From the NCBI GenBank assembly GCA_028277405.1, contig JANQGH010000069.1, forward strand, positions 62,001 through 126,000: 64,000 bases of DNA, written 5' to 3'. This stretch comes from Alphaproteobacteria bacterium (GTDB lineage Bacteria > Pseudomonadota > Alphaproteobacteria > DSM-16000 > Inquilinaceae). Every line of letters starts with the position of its first letter. Positions within the stretch are counted from its first letter, which is position 1. Positions 36,050-44,927 of the stretch are shown here, piece by piece. The notes under the pieces were generated by a model, which saw nothing but the letters and a program-made list of their open reading frames with translations, was not told the origin of the DNA and made no database searches. A program made the position numbers and the translations under genes.

Positions 36050-36625
36050 TTACACCTCACCTGCATTCTGTAACACCGGCTTCTGCAGCCGCGAAATGGT
36101 CGAGTGTGACACGCCCATGTCCCGGCCGATCTCCCGGCAGCTCTCGCCGGCGGCCAGGCGTTCCAGGGCCTTGGCCTTCTGGTGATCCGTGAGCTTCGGT
36201 TTTGGCCCGAACTTCACCCCCTTGGTGCGGGCGATCTTTCGCCCGTCTTCGGCCCGCCGGTTAATCCGTTCCAGCTCGTCTTCGGCCAGGGCGGAGAGGA
36301 AGACCAGGAAGCCCCGGCCGATCGGTGTCGTCAGATCGAGGGAGGGCCGATCAAGAGCCTTGAATCCGGCTTGCCTGGCCGCTACGCGCTGCATGATGTG
36401 GATTCCGTCCATCATCGAGCGTGTCGCCCAGTCCCATTCCGCGATCACCAACTCATCATCTGTGCCTAAGGCATCGATCGCTTTTTCCAGCTCAGGCCGG
36501 TTCTTGATGCTCTTGGCCGAGGCCTTCTCACGGAAGACCTGATCGCATTTCTCCGCCCGCAGGGCGGCAATCTGGCGGTCAAGATTTTGGTCCGGTGCGG
36601 ACACTCTGGCGTAACCGATCTTCAT
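36050..36625 (-). CDS. Serine site-specific recombinase, TnpR resolvase family
   Basis: 191 residues, normal for small serine resolvases. The catalytic serine is in IGYARVSAPDQNLDRQ at residue about 9. The arginine/aspartate core is IAEWDWATRSMMDG, followed by SALAEDELERINRRAEDGR. A C-terminal helix-turn-helix (GESCREIGRDMGVSHSTISRLQ) binds the res site. It would resolve cointegrates formed by a Tn3-type transposase. It is transcribed toward the cupin gene from near the right inverted repeat. Confidence 0.93.
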   Translation of the reverse strand: MKIGYARVSAPDQNLDRQIAALRAEKCDQVFREKASAKSIKNRPELEKAIDALGTDDELVIAEWDWATRSMMDGIHIMQRVAARQAGFKALDRPSLDLTTPIGRGFLVFLSALAEDELERINRRAEDGRKIARTKGVKFGPKPKLTDHQKAKALERLAAGESCREIGRDMGVSHSTISRLQKPVLQNAGEV

Positions 36626-36666
36626 GCTCTCAGGGTATCAAAGCGCCCGCAGACTTGCACCAAGGT

Positions 36667-36690
36667 TACGGTGACAGTTAACTAAATCCC
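36667..36690 (-). repeat. Right terminal inverted repeat of the Tn3-like element
   Basis: Reads GGGATTTAGTTAACTG on the minus strand, matching the left end over 24 bases with one mismatch. It lies 42 bases upstream of the resolvase start. Confidence 0.75.
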
Positions 36691-36992
36691 CTAATTCGCG
36701 CTTCGCTTTTCCTGTCGCCCAACGCGGCCGCCTCGTCGCTCTGCTTTCGCGAATGTGCAGACGCGCCTGAGTATCTAGGGCAGCACATCAATCCAGGGAC
36801 CGATCATCTTAATCCAATCATCTTCCTTGCGCATTATGTTGATCGCCCGAAGGCGGCGGCGTAAGCGCAAACGGCCCCTTAGAGCCAGTCGTCGCGCCGC
36901 AAGGGATTGACTAGGCTTGACCGCCCGCACATCGCAAAACCTGTAACTTCTGTCAGCCGATCGCCGGCTCGACTGCACAAATCAGCCTCCTA
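36691..36992. other. Non-coding region right of the transposon
   Basis: 302 bases with no supported gene. Small open frames lack ribosome-binding sites and family features. No tRNA-like fold, strong hairpin or repeat is seen apart from the boundary with the element. Confidence 0.5.
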
Positions 36993-37634
36993 TCACGCCT
37001 CGAACCAGCCCGCCCAAGCCTCCCAACCGTCCACCAGATCGGCCATGATCGCGTAGCCGGAGCCGTCGCAATGCATGCGGTCGCCGCGTGTGAGGCTGGC
37101 CATGTAGTCTTGATTGGCCAGCAGTGGGGTTTGGATGTCGAGATAGGGGACGCCGAGCGTCGCTGCCAGTGCGATGAAGCGCTGGTTCAGCGCCATGGCG
37201 GTGTCTTGCGAAAAGGTGATCTCTAATCCCTCGCTGGGGTGCATGGGCGAGCAGGCGACGTTTGCCGGAGGGATGCCCACCCACAGGGTTGGGCACAGGT
37301 CCGAGGCCTGGCGCGCGATCGCGGTCGCGTTGTCGACCGAGGCGTTCTCTTCGACGCGCCGGCCGGAGCCGACGATCTCGGCGACATCGTTGATGCCGAA
37401 CTGCAAGACGATGCGGTTGTCGGCGCCGGGTTGAAGGCGCGCATCGCACTCTGCCTTCCAGCGGCCGCGGATCTCGTCCGTCGTCGCGCCGCGGATGCCC
37501 AGATCGTAAAAGGTCAGCCGGAACTGGCGCGTGAAGCGCCGGGCGCACAGGCGGCCGATCCAGCCGAGGCACTGTTCGTCGCCCGTGCCGTTGATGTAGC
37601 TGTCGCCCACGAAACAGATGCGCAGGTCCCGCAT
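36993..37634 (-). CDS. SGNH/GDSL-family hydrolase
   Basis: 213 residues from ATG 37634; an upstream in-frame ATG at 37706 would add a non-family leader. Block I with the nucleophile is CFVGDSYINGTGD. Block II glycine is in YDLGIRGATT, block III is LQFGINDVAEIVG, and the catalytic Asp/His pair is DRMH in RGDRMHCDGSGY. These are esterases or lipases for acyl or acetyl esters. No signal peptide is present, so it seems cytoplasmic. Its partner substrate is unknown. Confidence 0.88.
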   Translation of the reverse strand: MRDLRICFVGDSYINGTGDEQCLGWIGRLCARRFTRQFRLTFYDLGIRGATTDEIRGRWKAECDARLQPGADNRIVLQFGINDVAEIVGSGRRVEENASVDNATAIARQASDLCPTLWVGIPPANVACSPMHPSEGLEITFSQDTAMALNQRFIALAATLGVPYLDIQTPLLANQDYMASLTRGDRMHCDGSGYAIMADLVDGWEAWAGWFEA

Positions 37635-37929
37635 GTCGGCCTCCCCAGCAAGATGGTGTGGTTCGCTGGACCACAACCACCGTTTGATTGCTTCAGCATG
37701 CACCAATGGACCCGTCGGACAAGGTCCCTGGCTCGGTCATCGAGGTTGCTGAGCCGTCCGAGCTGTTCCAAAAGTCTGACCGATAAGACAAGTCAAGGAC
37801 CGATGGTACTGTTGATGGAAATCGCTTGGAGGAACCACGCCTACAGCGATAGCCTCGGGCCTCGGAGACGAACCTGTCTATGCCGACCTTAACTGATCTC
37901 CGTCCGCGCACGGGAGAGAGGCCACTGAT

Positions 37930-38352
37930 ATGACCCCGGACGAGAAAGCCGTTCACGACGCCGTCGAACAGTGGTTCGTTGCGCTCAACGCCATGCTCGC
38001 CGGCGATCCTGAGCCATTTGCCGAGCTGTACAGCCACGCCAGCGACGTGACCTATATGGGCGCGGAGGGTACGTATCGGGTCGGTTGGGACGACACGTAT
38101 GCCGACTGGAAGGTCCAGGCGGAAAAGAGCCTTGGCGGGGATGTGCACGGGGAAGACATCCATGTCGTGGTCGAAGGCACGATGGCGACGGCGTCGCATT
38201 TCACGAAGGGCACCGTGACCTCACCTGACGGTAAGGCAACAGACCTGCTGGTGCGCGAGACCAGCGTCTTTCGCAAGGAGGACGGCGCCTGGAAGATGGT
38301 CGCCCATCAGGCCGACGACTATCCTCTGTGGGTAAGGGTCCTCAACCGATAG
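37930..38352 (+). CDS. SnoaL/NTF2-like protein (paralogue A)
   Basis: 140 residues of one cone-shaped NTF2-like domain: AVEQWFVALNAMLAGDPEPFAELYSHASDVTYMG and RETSVFRKEDGAWKMVAHQADDYPLW. It is nearly colinear with the exported protein at 29263-29796 but lacks a signal peptide. It is followed 85 bases later by a second paralogue in the same direction. Likely a small ligand-binding protein or isomerase; role unknown. Confidence 0.8.
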   Translation: MTPDEKAVHDAVEQWFVALNAMLAGDPEPFAELYSHASDVTYMGAEGTYRVGWDDTYADWKVQAEKSLGGDVHGEDIHVVVEGTMATASHFTKGTVTSPDGKATDLLVRETSVFRKEDGAWKMVAHQADDYPLWVRVLNR

Positions 38353-38437
38353 GGCTTGAGAGCAACAGATCTGCGTCCATCGCCCGACGGGAAATCAGCG
38401 ACTGACGCTAAACAGATAAACAGAAGGGAGCCATCGC

Positions 38438-38836
38438 ATGAGCGGCAGCGACGAAGCAGGGGTCACGGCGGCCGTGAAAGGGTTCTATACCGCCCTTAAC
38501 GCCATGTTTGTCGGCGACATGGCGCCGATGGACGCCGTCTGGTCCCACGCCGACGACGTGACCTATATGGGCCCCTTTGGCGACTATCGCCTTGGCTGGG
38601 CGGATGTTCGCGCAAGCTGGCTTGAGCAGACGGCGATGAAGCTCGGCGGTGACGTCGAGCCCGAGGACATCAGGCTCAATGTCGGCGAAGGCATTGCCAT
38701 CGCGCACAATCTGGAGATCGGGCACGTCTTCCCCGAGGGCCATGACGAACCCGTCCACCTGCGGGCGACCAACATGTTCCGCAAGGAAGACGGTCAGTGG
38801 AAGATGATCGGCCACCACGCCGACCGTCTGCCCTAG
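38438..38836 (+). CDS. SnoaL/NTF2-like protein (paralogue B)
   Basis: 132 residues with the same framework: FYTALNAMFVGDMAPMDAVWSHADDVTYMGPFGDYRLGW and MFRKEDGQWKMIGHHADRLP. It is a tandem duplicate of the preceding gene, diverged in the middle (DVEPEDIRLNVGEGIAIAHN). Both probably arose by local duplication, with the third copy at 29 kb having acquired a leader or lost its partner. Function unknown. Confidence 0.8.
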   Translation: MSGSDEAGVTAAVKGFYTALNAMFVGDMAPMDAVWSHADDVTYMGPFGDYRLGWADVRASWLEQTAMKLGGDVEPEDIRLNVGEGIAIAHNLEIGHVFPEGHDEPVHLRATNMFRKEDGQWKMIGHHADRLP

Positions 38837-38888
38837 CCGATTGGCGTCGCCGCCTTAGCCGTCTCGGCGCGCGTGCGCCCGGCGACGA

Positions 38889-39293
38889 TCAGTCGTCTTC
38901 CAGATCGTGGCACGATTTGCCGATCGCGGCCAGACCCTCTTCCAAGAGGTCGCCCAGTTGCGGCATGCCGAGCAGGTAGCCCGGCATCTGCCGGTTGCGC
39001 GTTGAGGCGACCTGGCTGCGCGCCTCGGCCCAATCCGCGCCGGTGAAATCGCCGCGCCCGATCCAGGCCAGCGTGATGATGTCGATCTGCTCGTCCTCAT
39101 TCAGCTGATCGATGGCGCCGGCGAGTTGGTGATAGATCGGGTCATCCTCGCTTTCGTGCAGCATCTCGATGTCGTCGTCGTCCTCGGGCAGCGACACCTC
39201 TTCTTCCTCGACATGGGTGATTTCGTCGTCGGCGTCATAGATGCGCGCCTGATCGATGATGTAGCAAACCTGCTCCAGGGGAATCGAAAGCAT
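38889..39293 (-). CDS. DUF3775-like acidic protein
   Basis: 134 residues from ATG 39293, with GGAGGAG 7 bases before it. The opening LEQVCYIIDQARIYDADDE leads to a strongly acidic stretch (HVEEEEVSLPEDDDD), then HQLAGAIDQLNEDEQIDIITLAWIGRGDF, a pattern I associate with the uncharacterised DUF3775 family of Rhodospirillales and rhizobia. Soluble and cytoplasmic. It has no evident partner; function unknown. Confidence 0.7.
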   Translation of the reverse strand: MLSIPLEQVCYIIDQARIYDADDEITHVEEEEVSLPEDDDDIEMLHESEDDPIYHQLAGAIDQLNEDEQIDIITLAWIGRGDFTGADWAEARSQVASTRNRQMPGYLLGMPQLGDLLEEGLAAIGKSCHDLEDD

Positions 39294-39508
39294 GGATACT
39301 CCTCCAAACCTATCTCCCGGCGATTCCGCCCGAGGCGGTCGGTAACGGCAATGACCTGGCTCAATTCCGAGGACAGGGCGCAAGCTCGCTAAAGCCGGAG
39401 CCTCAACAGCATCCGACCACCGGTGAAATCGTCACCCACGGTTTGATCCGCATCAATGCCAGCAGGCCTCCGATCCCGCACATTGGCGTAACGGGAGGGC
39501 CATGCCAG

Positions 39509-40069
39509 ATGTTCGAAATCCGTATCCATGGGCGCGGCGGACAAGGGGTTGTCACCGGGGCCGAGCTGTTGTCGGTGGCCGCCTTTGACGAGGGCAAGCA
39601 TGCCCAGGCCTTCCCCAGTTTCGGATCGGAGCGCATGGGCGCGCCGGTCGTCTCGTTCTGCCGGATCGATGACGAGGAGATCAGGCTGCGCGAGCCGATC
39701 CTGGAGCCGGACGCGCTGATCATCCAGGACCCGACGCTGTTGAACTCGGTCGACGTCTTCTCCGGCCTGAAGCCGGACGGATACATCGTGATCAACTCTC
39801 ACCGCAGCTTCGAAGAGCTCGGCATCGCCGACTATGTCGCCAAGTTTCCGCCGCACCATGTCGGCGCCTTCGGCGCGACTGAACTGGCCATGCGCCATGT
39901 CGGCCGGCCGGTGCCGAACGCGGCCCTCTTGGGCGGCCTCGCTGCCATTACGGGCGTGTTGAGCTTCGAGTCCGTCGAGCTGGCCATCAACCACAAATTC
40001 CCCCCGAAGATCGCCAAGGCGAACATCGCCGCGGCGGCGGACGCCTACGAACTGGCCAAGGCGGCCTGA
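39509..40069 (+). CDS. 2-oxoacid:acceptor oxidoreductase, gamma subunit
   Basis: 186 residues from ATG 39509, after GGGAGGG. The family opening is EIRIHGRGGQGVVTGAELLSVAAF. It is the first of four genes that together encode a thiamine-diphosphate, iron-sulfur oxidoreductase which decarboxylates a 2-oxoacid to its CoA ester (pyruvate, 2-oxoglutarate, phenylglyoxylate or indolepyruvate types). The gamma chain carries the catalytic-domain partner lobe. Operon order is gamma, alpha, beta, then a GltD-ferredoxin fusion. Confidence 0.9.
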   Translation: MFEIRIHGRGGQGVVTGAELLSVAAFDEGKHAQAFPSFGSERMGAPVVSFCRIDDEEIRLREPILEPDALIIQDPTLLNSVDVFSGLKPDGYIVINSHRSFEELGIADYVAKFPPHHVGAFGATELAMRHVGRPVPNAALLGGLAAITGVLSFESVELAINHKFPPKIAKANIAAAADAYELAKAA

Positions 40070-40085
40070 GAAAGGATCGGTCGAC

Positions 40086-41342
40086 GTGATCAAGCAGATC
40101 GAAGGCTCCCAAGCCGTGGCCGAGGCGGTCGCCCTGTGCCGGCCGCAGGTCGTGTGCGCCTATCCGATCACGCCGCAGACGCACATCGTCGAGGGCGTCG
40201 GCGCGCTGGTGAAATCGGGCCAGTTGGAGAACTGCGAGTTCATCAACGTCGAGTCCGAGTTCGCCGCCCTTTCCGTGGGCATCGGCGCCTCGGCGGCCGG
40301 AGCGCGGGTCTATACCGCGACGGCCAGCCAGGGCCTGCTGTTCATGGCCGAGGCGGTCTACAATGCCGCCGGTTTGGGCCTGCCCATCGTCATGACCATC
40401 GGCAACCGGGCGATCGGCGCGCCGATCAACATCTGGAACGACCATAGCGACAGCATGTCGATGAAGGATGCCGGCTGGATCCAGCTTCACGCCGAGACCA
40501 ACCAGGAGGCGGCCGACCTGCACATCCAGGCCTTCAAGCTGGCGGAGATGATCAGCTGTCCGGTCATGGTCTGCATGGACGGGTTCATTCTGACCCACGC
40601 CTATGAGCGGGTCGACATCCCGACACAGGAGCAGGTCGACGCCTTCCTGCCGCCCTTCGAGCCGGTGCAGGAACTGGACCCGGACAACCACTACTCCATC
40701 GGCGCCATGGTCGGGCCGGACGCCTTCATGGAGGTGCGCTATCTGGCCCACCACAAACAGATGGAGGCGCTGGAGCGCATTCCGCCGCTGGCGGCCGAGT
40801 TTGCCGAGGTATTTGGCCGTGAGGCCGGCGGCCTGGTGCGGCCCTATCGGACCGAAGATGCCGACACCATCATCGTCGCGATGGGCTCGATCAACGGCAC
40901 GGTCAAGGACGTGGTCGACGCCAAGCGCGAGGCCGGCATGGCCATCGGCAGCGTCGGCATCTGTTCGTTCCGGCCGTTCCCGCTGGACGCCCTGCGCGAC
41001 GCGATCGGCGACGCCAAGCGCATCGTCTGCCTGGAGAAGAGCCTGGCGCCGGGTCTTGGCGGCATGCTGGCCTCCAACGTGCGCATGGCCCTGCGCAGCA
41101 ATCCCCTGCCGGTCTACACGGTCATCTGCGGCCTCGGCGGCCGGGTGATCACGCGCAAGTCGCTGTCGGGTCTGTTCGACAAGGCGGCCGGCGACAGTCT
41201 GGACGACGTCACCTTCCTCGACCTCAACTGGGACGTGGTGCACCAGCAGCTTGAGCGTGCCCGCGACCACCGCCAATCCGGCCCGATCGCCGAAAGCCTG
41301 CTGAAGGACCTGAACCCGGGCCTTGTGCGGCGCGCCTCTTAG
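40086..41342 (+). CDS. 2-oxoacid:acceptor oxidoreductase, alpha subunit
   Basis: 418 residues from a GTG start 16 bases after the gamma gene. Typical motifs are VVCAYPITPQTHIVEGVGALV, then ARVYTATASQGLLFMAEAVYNAAGLGLPIVMTIGNRA (pyrimidine-binding/substrate lobe), and ICSFRPFPLDALRDA. Full length for PorA/PadG-like subunits. It pairs with beta to form the active site. Confidence 0.92.
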   Translation: MIKQIEGSQAVAEAVALCRPQVVCAYPITPQTHIVEGVGALVKSGQLENCEFINVESEFAALSVGIGASAAGARVYTATASQGLLFMAEAVYNAAGLGLPIVMTIGNRAIGAPINIWNDHSDSMSMKDAGWIQLHAETNQEAADLHIQAFKLAEMISCPVMVCMDGFILTHAYERVDIPTQEQVDAFLPPFEPVQELDPDNHYSIGAMVGPDAFMEVRYLAHHKQMEALERIPPLAAEFAEVFGREAGGLVRPYRTEDADTIIVAMGSINGTVKDVVDAKREAGMAIGSVGICSFRPFPLDALRDAIGDAKRIVCLEKSLAPGLGGMLASNVRMALRSNPLPVYTVICGLGGRVITRKSLSGLFDKAAGDSLDDVTFLDLNWDVVHQQLERARDHRQSGPIAESLLKDLNPGLVRRAS

Positions 41343-41351
41343 CCCCCTCCC

Positions 41352-42389
41352 ATGAACAAGGACTCCCCCATGACCGAAGAATCGGCCCTGCAGCGGGTCA
41401 AGTTCTATCAAACCGGCACGTTTACCGTCGGCAATCGGCTGTTGGACGAGGCCAAGAGGTCCGTCCAAGCCTCCATGGAGCGGTCGAACGCCATCACCTC
41501 GGGCCACCGCGCCTGCCAGGGCTGTGGCGAGGCGCTGGGCGCGCGTTACGCGCTCGACGCCGCCATGCGGGCCTCCGGCGGCGACATGGTCGCGGTGAAC
41601 GCGACCGGCTGCCTGGAAGTGTTCACCACCCCCTACCCTGAAACTTCGTGGCAATTGCCGTGGCTGCACTCCCTGTTCGGCAATGCGCCGGCCGTGGCGG
41701 CGGGCGTGGCCGCCGGATTGCGCCGGCGCGGCCGGGGCGACATCAAGGTGGTGGCCCAGGGCGGCGACGGCGGCACGGTCGATATCGGCTTCGGTTGCCT
41801 GTCCGGCATGTTCGAGCGCAACGACGATGTGCTGTACATCTGCTACGACAACGAGGCCTACATGAACACGGGCGTGCAGCGCTCGTCGGCGACGCCGCCG
41901 GCGGCCCGGACCGCCACGACGCCGGCGGTGGGCGACGCGCCGGGCAACGTGTTCGGCACCGGCAAGAACCTGCCGCGCATCGCCATGGCCCACAACATCC
42001 CCTATGTCGCCACCGCCAGCGTCGCGGATCTGCACGATCTGGAGACCAAGGTGACCAAGGCGATGGGCATCAGCGGTGCCCGCTACATCCACGTCATGGT
42101 GCCCTGCCCGCTCGGCTGGGGCTCGAACTCGGCCGACACGATCAAGATCGCGCGGCTGGCCGTCGAGAGCGGCCTGTTTCCGCTGTTCGAGGCGGAACAT
42201 GGCGACGTCACCTTGGTAAAGAGGATCCGCCGACGCGTGCCGGTCGAGGCCTATCTGAAACTGCAGAAACGCTTCGCCCACCTGTTCCGCGAAGGCGCGG
42301 AGGACACCGAACGGGTCGGCGCGATCCAGCGCATGGCCGACGCCAACATCGCCCGCTATGGCCTATTGCCCGAGGGAGAAGCCGCATGA
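41352..42389 (+). CDS. 2-oxoacid:acceptor oxidoreductase, beta (ThDP) subunit
   Basis: 345 residues. Thiamine-diphosphate/magnesium motif: GGDGGTVDIGFGCLSGMFERNDDVLYIC, with the asparagine in YDNEAYMNTG. Cluster cysteines are in HRACQGCGEALG and NATGCLEVFTTPYPET. A second ATG lies 18 bases into the frame. Its stop overlaps the next start (ATGA), so synthesis of the reductase subunit is coupled. Confidence 0.92.
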   Translation: MNKDSPMTEESALQRVKFYQTGTFTVGNRLLDEAKRSVQASMERSNAITSGHRACQGCGEALGARYALDAAMRASGGDMVAVNATGCLEVFTTPYPETSWQLPWLHSLFGNAPAVAAGVAAGLRRRGRGDIKVVAQGGDGGTVDIGFGCLSGMFERNDDVLYICYDNEAYMNTGVQRSSATPPAARTATTPAVGDAPGNVFGTGKNLPRIAMAHNIPYVATASVADLHDLETKVTKAMGISGARYIHVMVPCPLGWGSNSADTIKIARLAVESGLFPLFEAEHGDVTLVKRIRRRVPVEAYLKLQKRFAHLFREGAEDTERVGAIQRMADANIARYGLLPEGEAA

Positions 42390-44026
42390 AGCACGACAAG
42401 CTGCCCTTTGCGATCACGCTGAACCCCGGCACCAGCCTCGCCAACCAGACCGGCACCTGGCGGACCGAACGCCCGGTCTATCTGGACCGGCTGCCGCCCT
42501 GCAACAATGCCTGTCCGGCGGGCGAAAACATCCAGGCCTGGCTGGCCCATGCCGAGGAAGGCGACTATGCCGAGGCCTGGCAGACCCTGATGGCGGACAA
42601 TCCGATGCCGGCCGTCATGGGCCGGGTCTGCTATCACCCCTGCGAGACAGCCTGTAATCGGGCGGCCTTGGACGAGCCGGTCAGCATCCATGCGGTCGAG
42701 CGCTTCCTGGGCGATTTCGCCAGGGAAAAGGGCCTGGTGCCGCGTGTCGAGGCCGAACCGAGCGGCAAGCGCGTGCTGATCGTCGGCGCCGGCCCCAGCG
42801 GTCTTTCGGCCGCCTATCACCTCACGCGCATGGGCCACCAGGTGACCATCCGCGAGGCCGGCCCCATGGCCGGCGGCATGATGCGCTTCGGCATCCCGAA
42901 ATACCGGCTGCCGCGCGATGTGCTGGACGAGGAAATCCAGCGCATCCTCGATATGGGTGTGACGCTGGAGCTGAACACCAAGGTCGAAAACATCGAGGCG
43001 GCGTTCAACGATGACGGCTTCGACGCGGTGTTCGTCGCGGTGGGTGCGCATTTGGCCAAGCGGATCGACATCCCGGCCAACGCCGCCGGCAGAATCCTGG
43101 ATGCGGTTTCGGTGCTGCGCGACATGGAGGTCGGCGACAGCCCGCCCCAGCTCGGCCGCCGGGTCATCGTCTATGGCGGCGGCAACACGGCAATGGATGT
43201 GGCGCGCACGGCCAAGCGGCTGGGTGCCGAAGAGGCGATGGTCGTCTACCGCCGGACGCGCGACGACATGCCGGCCCACGAATTCGAGGCCCAAGAGGCC
43301 GAGGAAGAAGGGGTCATGATCCACTGGCTGCGCACCATCAAGCAGATCGACGAGACCACCTTCACGGTCGAGAAGATGGTGCTGGACGAGAACAAGCGGC
43401 CCCAACCGACGGGCGAGTTCGAAACGCTTGAGGCGGACTCCCTGGTCCTGGCGCTGGGACAGGACGTCGACACGACGTTCCTCGAGGCCGTGCCCGGCGT
43501 CGAAATCGCGCGCGACGGCGTGGTGCAGGTCAACCGCCAGATGATGACGGGCCGTGAGGGCCTGTTCGCCGGCGGCGACATGGTGCCGTCGGAACGGACG
43601 GTCACGGTCGCGATCGGCCATGGCAAAAAGGCCGCGCGCAACATCGATGCCTGGCTGAGGGGCGAGCGCTACGAAAAGCCGCCCAAGGCCGAGCTGGCGG
43701 GCTTCGAGTTCCTGAACACCTGGTACTATGACGACGCGCCGCAGCGGGTTCAGGGCCAGCTCGATCTGGTGCGCCGGCAAAGCAGCTTCGACGAGGTTTT
43801 GCAAGGGCTGAACGAGGACAACGCCTTGTTCGAGGCACGCCGGTGCCTGTCCTGCGGCAATTGCTTTGAGTGCGACAATTGCTACGGCATCTGTCCCGAC
43901 AATGCGGTGGTAAAGCTGGGGCCTGGCAGCCGGTTCCGCTTCGACTATGATTACTGCAAGGGGTGCGGCATCTGTGTGGCCGAGTGCCCTTGCGGCGCGA
44001 TCAAGATGGTTCCGGAGGAAGTCTAA
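42386..44026 (+). CDS. GltD-like NAD(P)H oxidoreductase fused to a 2[4Fe-4S] ferredoxin domain
   Basis: 546 residues from the ATGA overlap. The N-terminus has the GltD-type Fe-S domain (CNNACPAGENIQAWL, CYHPCETACNRAALDE). It continues with an FAD motif (VLIVGAGPSGLSAAYHL) and an NAD(P) motif (VIVYGGGNTAMDVARTAKRLG), and ends with a bacterial ferredoxin (CLSCGNCFECDNC, CKGCGICVAECPCG). The fusion would take electrons from 2-oxoacid oxidation directly to NAD(P)+ without a free ferredoxin, as known for phenylglyoxylate:NAD oxidoreductase (PadEFGHI). Whether the substrate is phenylglyoxylate cannot be told. Confidence 0.9.
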   Translation: MKHDKLPFAITLNPGTSLANQTGTWRTERPVYLDRLPPCNNACPAGENIQAWLAHAEEGDYAEAWQTLMADNPMPAVMGRVCYHPCETACNRAALDEPVSIHAVERFLGDFAREKGLVPRVEAEPSGKRVLIVGAGPSGLSAAYHLTRMGHQVTIREAGPMAGGMMRFGIPKYRLPRDVLDEEIQRILDMGVTLELNTKVENIEAAFNDDGFDAVFVAVGAHLAKRIDIPANAAGRILDAVSVLRDMEVGDSPPQLGRRVIVYGGGNTAMDVARTAKRLGAEEAMVVYRRTRDDMPAHEFEAQEAEEEGVMIHWLRTIKQIDETTFTVEKMVLDENKRPQPTGEFETLEADSLVLALGQDVDTTFLEAVPGVEIARDGVVQVNRQMMTGREGLFAGGDMVPSERTVTVAIGHGKKAARNIDAWLRGERYEKPPKAELAGFEFLNTWYYDDAPQRVQGQLDLVRRQSSFDEVLQGLNEDNALFEARRCLSCGNCFECDNCYGICPDNAVVKLGPGSRFRFDYDYCKGCGICVAECPCGAIKMVPEEV

Positions 44027-44162
44027 AGGCCGCGGCTAAACGCGTCTGCTGTTCCCGGTGGACACGTTCAACGAAACTAGAATAACAAGGGCAAGTCCGG
44101 CATCGGCCGGTGATATGCCTGACGGGCGAGGATCGATCCTTTGTGCGGAGGGGATGCGGGAG

Positions 44163-44897
44163 ATGCGGATTGACAAGCGCGCTTACGACGCGGTGCTTTT
44201 CGATCTCGACGGCGTCCTGACCGCGACCGCGCGCCTGCACGCCGCCTGCTGGAAGCGGCTGTTCGATGACTTCTTGAAGCAAAGGGCAGCAGAGCTCGGC
44301 GAGCGGTTTCGGCCTTTTGACGAGCGGGAAGACTACCTCGCCTACGTCGACGGCAAGCCGCGCTATGACGGCGTGCGCAGCTTTCTTGCGTCGCGGAATA
44401 TCTCCCTGGATTTTGGCCGGCCGACCGACCCGCCGGGCGATACCACCATGTGCGCACTGGGAAATCGCAAGGATGCCCTGTTCGACGATCGGCTTCGCGC
44501 GGACGGCGTGGAGACGTTTGACGGCGCGGTCAGGTTCACGACCCATATGCGGCTGCGCAAGCTGAACACCGCCGTTGTGTCTTCCAGCCGGCATTGCCGG
44601 GCGATCCTCGACAGGTCACAGCTAACCCCGCTGTTCGACGTTGTTGTCGATGGCCGCGTCGCGGAGGAAGAGGGCCTGACCGGAAAGCCGGCGCCTGATA
44701 CCTTTCTACTTGCGGCTCGAAAGCTGCGCGTCGAACCGCGGCGCGCCATCGTTGTCGAGGATGCGATCGCCGGTGTTCAGGCCGGCCAGGCAGGCGGCTT
44801 CGGTCTGGTAATCGGGGTTGACAATCTGGGCCAGCCGGAGCGGCTGAAGTCCAACGGGGCGTCGCTCGTCGTCGCCGATTTGGCGGAGCTTCTGTGA
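44163..44897 (+). CDS. HAD-family beta-phosphoglucomutase-like phosphatase/mutase
   Basis: 244 residues from ATG 44163; an ATG nine bases earlier is also possible. HAD motif I is AVLFDLDGVLTATARLHAACW, motif II VVSSSRH, motif III lysine in TGKPAPDTF, and motif IV VVEDAIAGVQAGQAGGF. The cap sequence fits the beta-PGM subgroup, which converts beta-glucose-1-phosphate to glucose-6-phosphate. It directly precedes a GH65 phosphorylase gene, the usual partner that releases beta-glucose-1-phosphate. Confidence 0.87.
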   Translation: MRIDKRAYDAVLFDLDGVLTATARLHAACWKRLFDDFLKQRAAELGERFRPFDEREDYLAYVDGKPRYDGVRSFLASRNISLDFGRPTDPPGDTTMCALGNRKDALFDDRLRADGVETFDGAVRFTTHMRLRKLNTAVVSSSRHCRAILDRSQLTPLFDVVVDGRVAEEEGLTGKPAPDTFLLAARKLRVEPRRAIVVEDAIAGVQAGQAGGFGLVIGVDNLGQPERLKSNGASLVVADLAELL

Positions 44898-44927
44898 TGC
44901 TGGCGACAAGACAGAGAGCGGCGCATC

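Larger units (their letters stand above)
35516..36690. mobile_element. Tn3-like mini-transposon carrying a resolvase and a cupin gene
   Basis: Inverted ends of 24 bp with one mismatch (35516-35539 and 36667-36690; outer sequence GGGATTTAGT) enclose a serine resolvase of TnpR type and a small cupin gene, but no transposase. TAAT is present directly outside the left end and one base outside the right end, a possible target duplication. The structure fits a non-autonomous Tn3-family derivative mobilised in trans. A pair TGTTACA / TGTAACA at 36048-36075 around the resolvase stop may be part of a recombination site. Confidence 0.7.
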
